In this document: in pieces, positions 21,089 through 22,336 of the stretch
Layout of the letters: the number at the start of each line of letters is the position of its first letter
How positions within the stretch are numbered: the first letter of the stretch is position 1
Source of the DNA: a virus
Length of the DNA stretch: 22,336 nucleotides
Reading direction: 5' to 3' (one strand)
Virus record (IMG/VR): IMGVR_UViG_3300050821_003736
Span: 1-22,336 of that record
Position numbers and translations under genes: made by a program
Notes under the pieces: model-generated
What the model was told of the DNA's origin: nothing
Database searches by the model: none
Seen by the model: only the letters and a program-made list of their open reading frames with translations

Positions 21089-21241
21089 AAAGCGCTCCCG
21101 CCCTCACCCGGAGAGCGCATTGCGTGAACGCCAGCGTTTTAATGGCGTGACTTTGATGGTGTTCAGAGTAAACCATCACCTAATTTATCTCGCGGGGATG
21201 ATATCCGACCGCGAATGGATGAAATCCATAGAGGAACGCTA
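21089..21241 (+). other. Hairpin-rich leader before the gp4-like gene
   Basis: This 153-base gap contains successive perfect or near-perfect stem-loops. GCGCTCCCG pairs with CGGAGAGCGC with one bulge (21091-21119). ACGCCA pairs with TGGCGT (21128-21133 and 21143-21148). TGATGG pairs with CCATCA (about 21153-21178). TCGCGGGGAT pairs with ATCC and CCGCGA across a two-base bulge (21190-21214). ATGGAT pairs with ATCCAT (21215-21229). None has a good T-run. The last hairpin ends just before the ribosome site AGAGGAAC (21230-21237). The element could be an RNA processing site, a leader or part of a packaging signal. The function is unknown. Confidence 0.5.
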
Positions 21242-21685
21242 GTGGCACCTACCAGTCAGACCAACCAGCAGATCATCACTGAGCCGTTCATCAAGCTCGG
21301 GCTCGTCGCCGAAGGACACCAGCCGTCCGCGACGCAAAGCGCCCAGGGACTTACGATCCTGAACGACAACATGCTCACGCAGATGATGGACGGCTGGCGG
21401 GACATCGGCTGGTACCCACAGACCACCGCGAACCTCACCACGCCCGCGCCCCTGCAGGACTCGGACGTTGCCGACATCAAGCTCGCGCTCGCGGCGTGGA
21501 TCGCTCCGCATTACGGGAAGACCGTCGATCCGCCGACGAGCCCGGCCGACAAGTCCTCCCTCGGCGCTCAGGTCGAGGCCGCCTTCACGCGGCTCGACAA
21601 GCGCTATCTCCGTCGCACGGAGGCTGACCTTGGTGAGCTGTCGCGCCCCCAGGGAGGGCCCTGGGGTGGGCCGAACTGGCTATGA
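21242..21685 (+). CDS. P22 gp4-like head-completion (tail accessory) protein
   Basis: GTG 21242 is preferred over ATG 21215 because GAGG lies seven bases upstream and the ATG is inside a hairpin. The 147-residue product has QQIITEPFIKLGLVAEGHQP, then TQSAQGLTILNDNMLTQMMD and a helix-turn pattern ADIKLALAAWIAPHYG. These match the helical gp4-type adaptor family that binds the portal after packaging. It would seal the filled head and recruit the gp10-like protein. Its stop overlaps the HNH gene (ATGA). P22 gp4 is 166 residues, close in size. Confidence 0.78.
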   Translation: MAPTSQTNQQIITEPFIKLGLVAEGHQPSATQSAQGLTILNDNMLTQMMDGWRDIGWYPQTTANLTTPAPLQDSDVADIKLALAAWIAPHYGKTVDPPTSPADKSSLGAQVEAAFTRLDKRYLRRTEADLGELSRPQGGPWGGPNWL

Positions 21686-22161
21686 TATTGATTTCATTGA
21701 AGTTTTCTGGAAAACCCTGCAAGCGGGGGCACGACGGAACCAGATGGAAATCGAACGGCGACTGCGTCGAGTGCGGGTACGCGCGTCGTCGCGCGCACCC
21801 GGAGTATGATCGTACCGCGGACGCGAAACGCCGCGGCACCGAGAAGCGTCGGGCGCAGAAGCGCGCGGCAGAGAACGCGCGCCGCAAACTTCCGCACGCC
21901 CAAGCCGCGCGCGCCGCCGAGCGCATGAAACGCATCGCCGACCAGAGGCAGCGCACTCCGGCCTGGGCCGACCACGAAAAGATCCGAGCCTTCTACCGGC
22001 TCGCGGCCGCGTTCAGTAAGCTGTACGTGCCGCATCACGTAGATCACATTGTGCCACTGAACGGAGAGCACGTTTCCGGTATTCACGTGGAGCACAACCT
22101 GCGGGTCATCCCGGCTTCGGATAACTTGCGCAAGGGCGCGGGGTTCTTGGAGGCGGCGTAG
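21682..22161 (+). CDS. HNH endonuclease (type B) with zinc-finger-like N-terminus
   Basis: The 159-residue protein begins with a zinc motif, C13xxxH17 and C28xxC31 (SGKPCKRGHDGTRWKSNGDC), matching the motif in the small-terminase gene at 11306. A long Arg/Lys/Ala-rich helix follows, then the core HVDHIVPLNGEHVSGIHV with D121-H122, and HNLRVIPASDNLRKGAGF with N139. The core is close to the protein at 14673. The ATG overlaps the gp4-like stop and the TAG overlaps the next GTG (TAGTG). It sits exactly between two head-completion genes. A homing role is inferred from family and setting. Confidence 0.86.
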   Translation: MILISLKFSGKPCKRGHDGTRWKSNGDCVECGYARRRAHPEYDRTADAKRRGTEKRRAQKRAAENARRKLPHAQAARAAERMKRIADQRQRTPAWADHEKIRAFYRLAAAFSKLYVPHHVDHIVPLNGEHVSGIHVEHNLRVIPASDNLRKGAGFLEAA

Positions 22162-22336
22162 TGGCTGCACAAACCAAAAACCTCCCCCTGCCCCTTGCCT
22201 CGTACCAGCTACAGGATCTTCGCGCCAGCGCGAAGCGTCTCGTTGGGTGCTACCCGGAGCCTGTGCCGCCGGACGGCCAGTCCGACGTCATGGACCCGAA
22301 CGCGGCCAGCGCGCCGGTAACGCTGCGGCGGTGGCC
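22161..22336 (+). CDS. P22 gp10-like packaged-DNA stabilisation protein, 5' part
   Basis: GTG 22161 overlaps the HNH TAG and has GGAGG seven bases upstream, within the HNH gene. The visible 58 residues begin MAAQTKNLPLPLASYQLQDL and contain RASAKRLVGCYPEPVPPDG, followed by a segment ending VTLRRW. The pattern of an RLVxCYPE motif near the N-terminus is typical of gp10-type DNA-stabilisation proteins, which close the portal channel with gp4 and attach the tail. The rest of the gene lies outside the window. Gene order (coat, gp4, gp10) agrees with this assignment. Confidence 0.72.
   Translation, partial: MAAQTKNLPLPLASYQLQDLRASAKRLVGCYPEPVPPDGQSDVMDPNAASAPVTLRRW

Noticed and set aside
1-22336. 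CRISPR array, insertion sequence or integrase
   Set aside because: No regularly spaced repeats, transposase, terminal inverted repeats or integrase motifs were seen on either strand.

Overview
The window is a stretch of a tailed-bacteriophage genome, high in GC, carrying the head and packaging module of a P22-like podovirus. Terminase, P22-type portal, scaffold-like protein, P22-type coat, a gp4-like head-completion protein and the start of a gp10-like DNA-stabilisation protein follow one another on the + strand. No integrase, repressor, lysis or replication gene is recognisable, and no plasmid or chromosomal housekeeping gene is present. The host cannot be named. The GC content, Shine-Dalgarno sites and a Fur-box-like palindrome would suit a high-GC proteobacterium, but that is inference.

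Layout. Positions 1-327 hold two leftward genes, one cut by the window edge. Positions 328-1174 are a divergent intergenic control region with several palindromes. Positions 1175-2158 hold five small rightward genes joined by stop/start overlaps, including a small helix-turn-helix protein. Positions 2145-5356 hold Gly/Asn/Ala/Pro-rich proteins that fall into two alternating paralogue pairs, interrupted by two HNH endonuclease genes. Positions 5358-10008 hold a small exported protein, an Asp-box beta-propeller plus Ig-like protein, a small membrane protein, small basic proteins and putative structural proteins. A tRNA-Asn(GTT) lies at 10012-10087. Positions 10121-11309 hold two GroES-like genes separated by an HNH gene. 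Positions 11306-13605 hold a probable small terminase with a zinc-finger-like motif and a large terminase split into an ATPase and a nuclease ORF. Positions 13598-15137 hold HNH, hypothetical, hypothetical and HNH genes. Positions 15134-20656 hold portal, scaffold, coat and a decoration-like protein, ending in a strong intrinsic terminator. Positions 20726-22336 hold a small structural-type gene, a hairpin-rich leader, the gp4-like gene, a sixth HNH gene and the gp10-like start.

How it works together. The terminase subunits drive DNA through the portal into a procapsid built from coat and scaffold. The gp4-like and gp10-like proteins then seal the filled head. The GroES-like proteins may help the host chaperonin fold head proteins. 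The most unusual trait is six free-standing HNH genes of three types in about 20 kb. All lie on the coding strand at gene joints, and five of the six touch or overlap a neighbour at both ends, so the operon can remain translationally continuous. Other unusual points are the split terminase, a terminase-side protein that shares a zinc motif with one of the HNH enzymes, the paired GroES-like genes, and a paralogous gene that seems to start with ATT.
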